The translations under genes and the position numbers were made by a program. This document shows positions 31,776-32,068 of a stretch of DNA of 32,068 bases, piece after piece. Positions within the stretch are counted from its first letter, which is position 1, and each line of letters starts with the position of its first letter. Where the stretch lies: assembly GCA_024278345.1 (NCBI GenBank), contig JAJRTK010000321.1:1-32068 (forward strand), in the 5' to 3' direction. Source of the DNA: a bacterium. GTDB lineage: Bacteria > CSSED10-310 > JAJRTK01. The notes below the pieces were generated by a model. It was given only the letters and a program-made list of their open reading frames with translations. It was not told the DNA's origin and did not search any database.

Positions 31776-32068
31776 AGGCCGGATGGCCAGTGGCTGGTCG
31801 GCGACGGCCAAGGTTGCGGCTTTCTCGCTTTCTTCTATCGACTGTTGGATCGCCTGGAGCTGTTCCTGGATGGACCGGGAATCGGGTAAGGGTCCCAAGA
31901 TGCTGTCATCCTCGCGGAGGCACGCTTCCAAGAGCACGGCTTCTTCGGGTTTTCTGTCGGGGACGTTCTGAATGGCGGTGACGGAGTTTGAGATCCCCTT
32001 CATGATGTTGGTGATTTCAAAGGGAACGATGAACTTGGTGGCCGCGCCTTCTCCGAGTTTCTTGAGGG
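31752..32068 (-). CDS. SPFH/Band 7-like protein, C-terminal part (cut by window edge)
   Basis: Only the last 105 or so residues are in the window, and the frame stays open to its end. The visible start, KKLGEGAATKFIVPFEITNIMKGI, resembles the end of an SPFH/Band 7 domain (stomatin/prohibitin/flotillin group), whose members form membrane-bound rings. A ruler-like acidic helix (SIQEQLQAIQQSIEESEKAATLA) and a Pro/Ser tail follow. An internal Met at 32003 should not be taken as the start, because coding similarity continues upstream of it. It overlaps the desaturase gene's end by 24 bp. Identification rests on a short stretch. Confidence 0.6.
   Translation of the reverse strand, partial: LKKLGEGAATKFIVPFEITNIMKGISNSVTAIQNVPDRKPEEAVLLEACLREDDSILGPLPDSRSIQEQLQAIQQSIEESEKAATLAVADQPLAIRPSPPDGSS

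Noticed and set aside
1-32068. CRISPR arrays, rRNA and tRNA genes
   Set aside because: I looked for regularly spaced direct repeats and cloverleaf-like sequences and saw none. The repeats present are dispersed and unequal in spacing.

Overview
The window is a dense, GC-rich stretch of a Gram-negative bacterial chromosome. Signal-peptide-bearing multihaem cytochromes, an outer-membrane beta-barrel with a C-terminal Phe, pyruvate:ferredoxin oxidoreductase, MobB and several sigma-54 elements suggest an anaerobe or microaerophile with extensive respiratory cytochromes. Lineages such as the former Deltaproteobacteria, Nitrospirota, Methylomirabilota or Acidobacteriota fit that gene mix. No rRNA, tRNA or taxon-specific marker is present, so this placement is inference.

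Layout. 1-622: non-coding, with a run of strong hairpins. 623-4373: surface polysaccharide genes (family 2 glycosyltransferase, O-antigen ligase/polymerase-like membrane protein, and a convergent second glycosyltransferase overlapping it by 112 bp). 4678-5643: NAD-dependent sugar epimerase/dehydratase. 5654-10417 (minus): a mobB -> membrane pentahaem cytochrome -> FG-GAP/ASPIC-UnbV protein operon. 10552-15933 (plus): a six-gene signalling operon with two paralogous flavodiiron-like metallo-beta-lactamase-fold proteins around a roadblock/LC7 protein, then a ParA-type ATPase, a Pro-rich protein with a roadblock-like C-terminus, and a REC-PAS-histidine kinase. It ends in a terminator. 16177-18041: a radical SAM protein with unusual Cys spacing and an AhpD/CMD-like protein. 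18120-22707 (minus): pyruvate:ferredoxin oxidoreductase coupled to a dihydroorotate-dehydrogenase-like protein. 23320-27207: an NtrC-type sigma-54 activator, a stand-alone receiver and a V4R-like/PAS histidine kinase. 27820-30485: an octahaem, hydroxylamine-oxidoreductase-like cytochrome coupled to an outer-membrane beta-barrel. 30759-31775: a fatty acid desaturase. 31752-32068: the C-terminal end of an SPFH/Band 7-like protein running off the window.

How the parts fit. In the 22.7-27.8 kb section I see three sequences with the sigma-54 GG-N10-GC layout: before the PFOR gene, before the receiver gene and before the octahaem cytochrome gene. Two identical-architecture palindromes, TGACAA-N-TTGTCA, lie upstream of the PFOR and cytochrome promoters. 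With an NtrC-family activator and a kinase/receiver pair between them, the simplest inference is a local sigma-54 regulon joining PFOR to the HAO-like cytochrome/porin pair.

Small non-autonomous mobile DNA has entered the same section. There are two 154-155 bp elements with shared termini and perfect 8-bp target duplications, and one 199-bp element with 23-bp perfect terminal inverted repeats and a 10-bp target duplication, inserted directly before the Shine-Dalgarno sequence of the activator gene. A separate 49-bp repeat occurs in four full-length intergenic copies (4450, 7544, 23012, 24786), plus a partial one near 30598.

The best candidate for an undescribed system is the 10.5-15.9 kb operon: a putative di-iron (O2/NO) sensing pair wired to roadblock/ParA machinery and a hybrid kinase.
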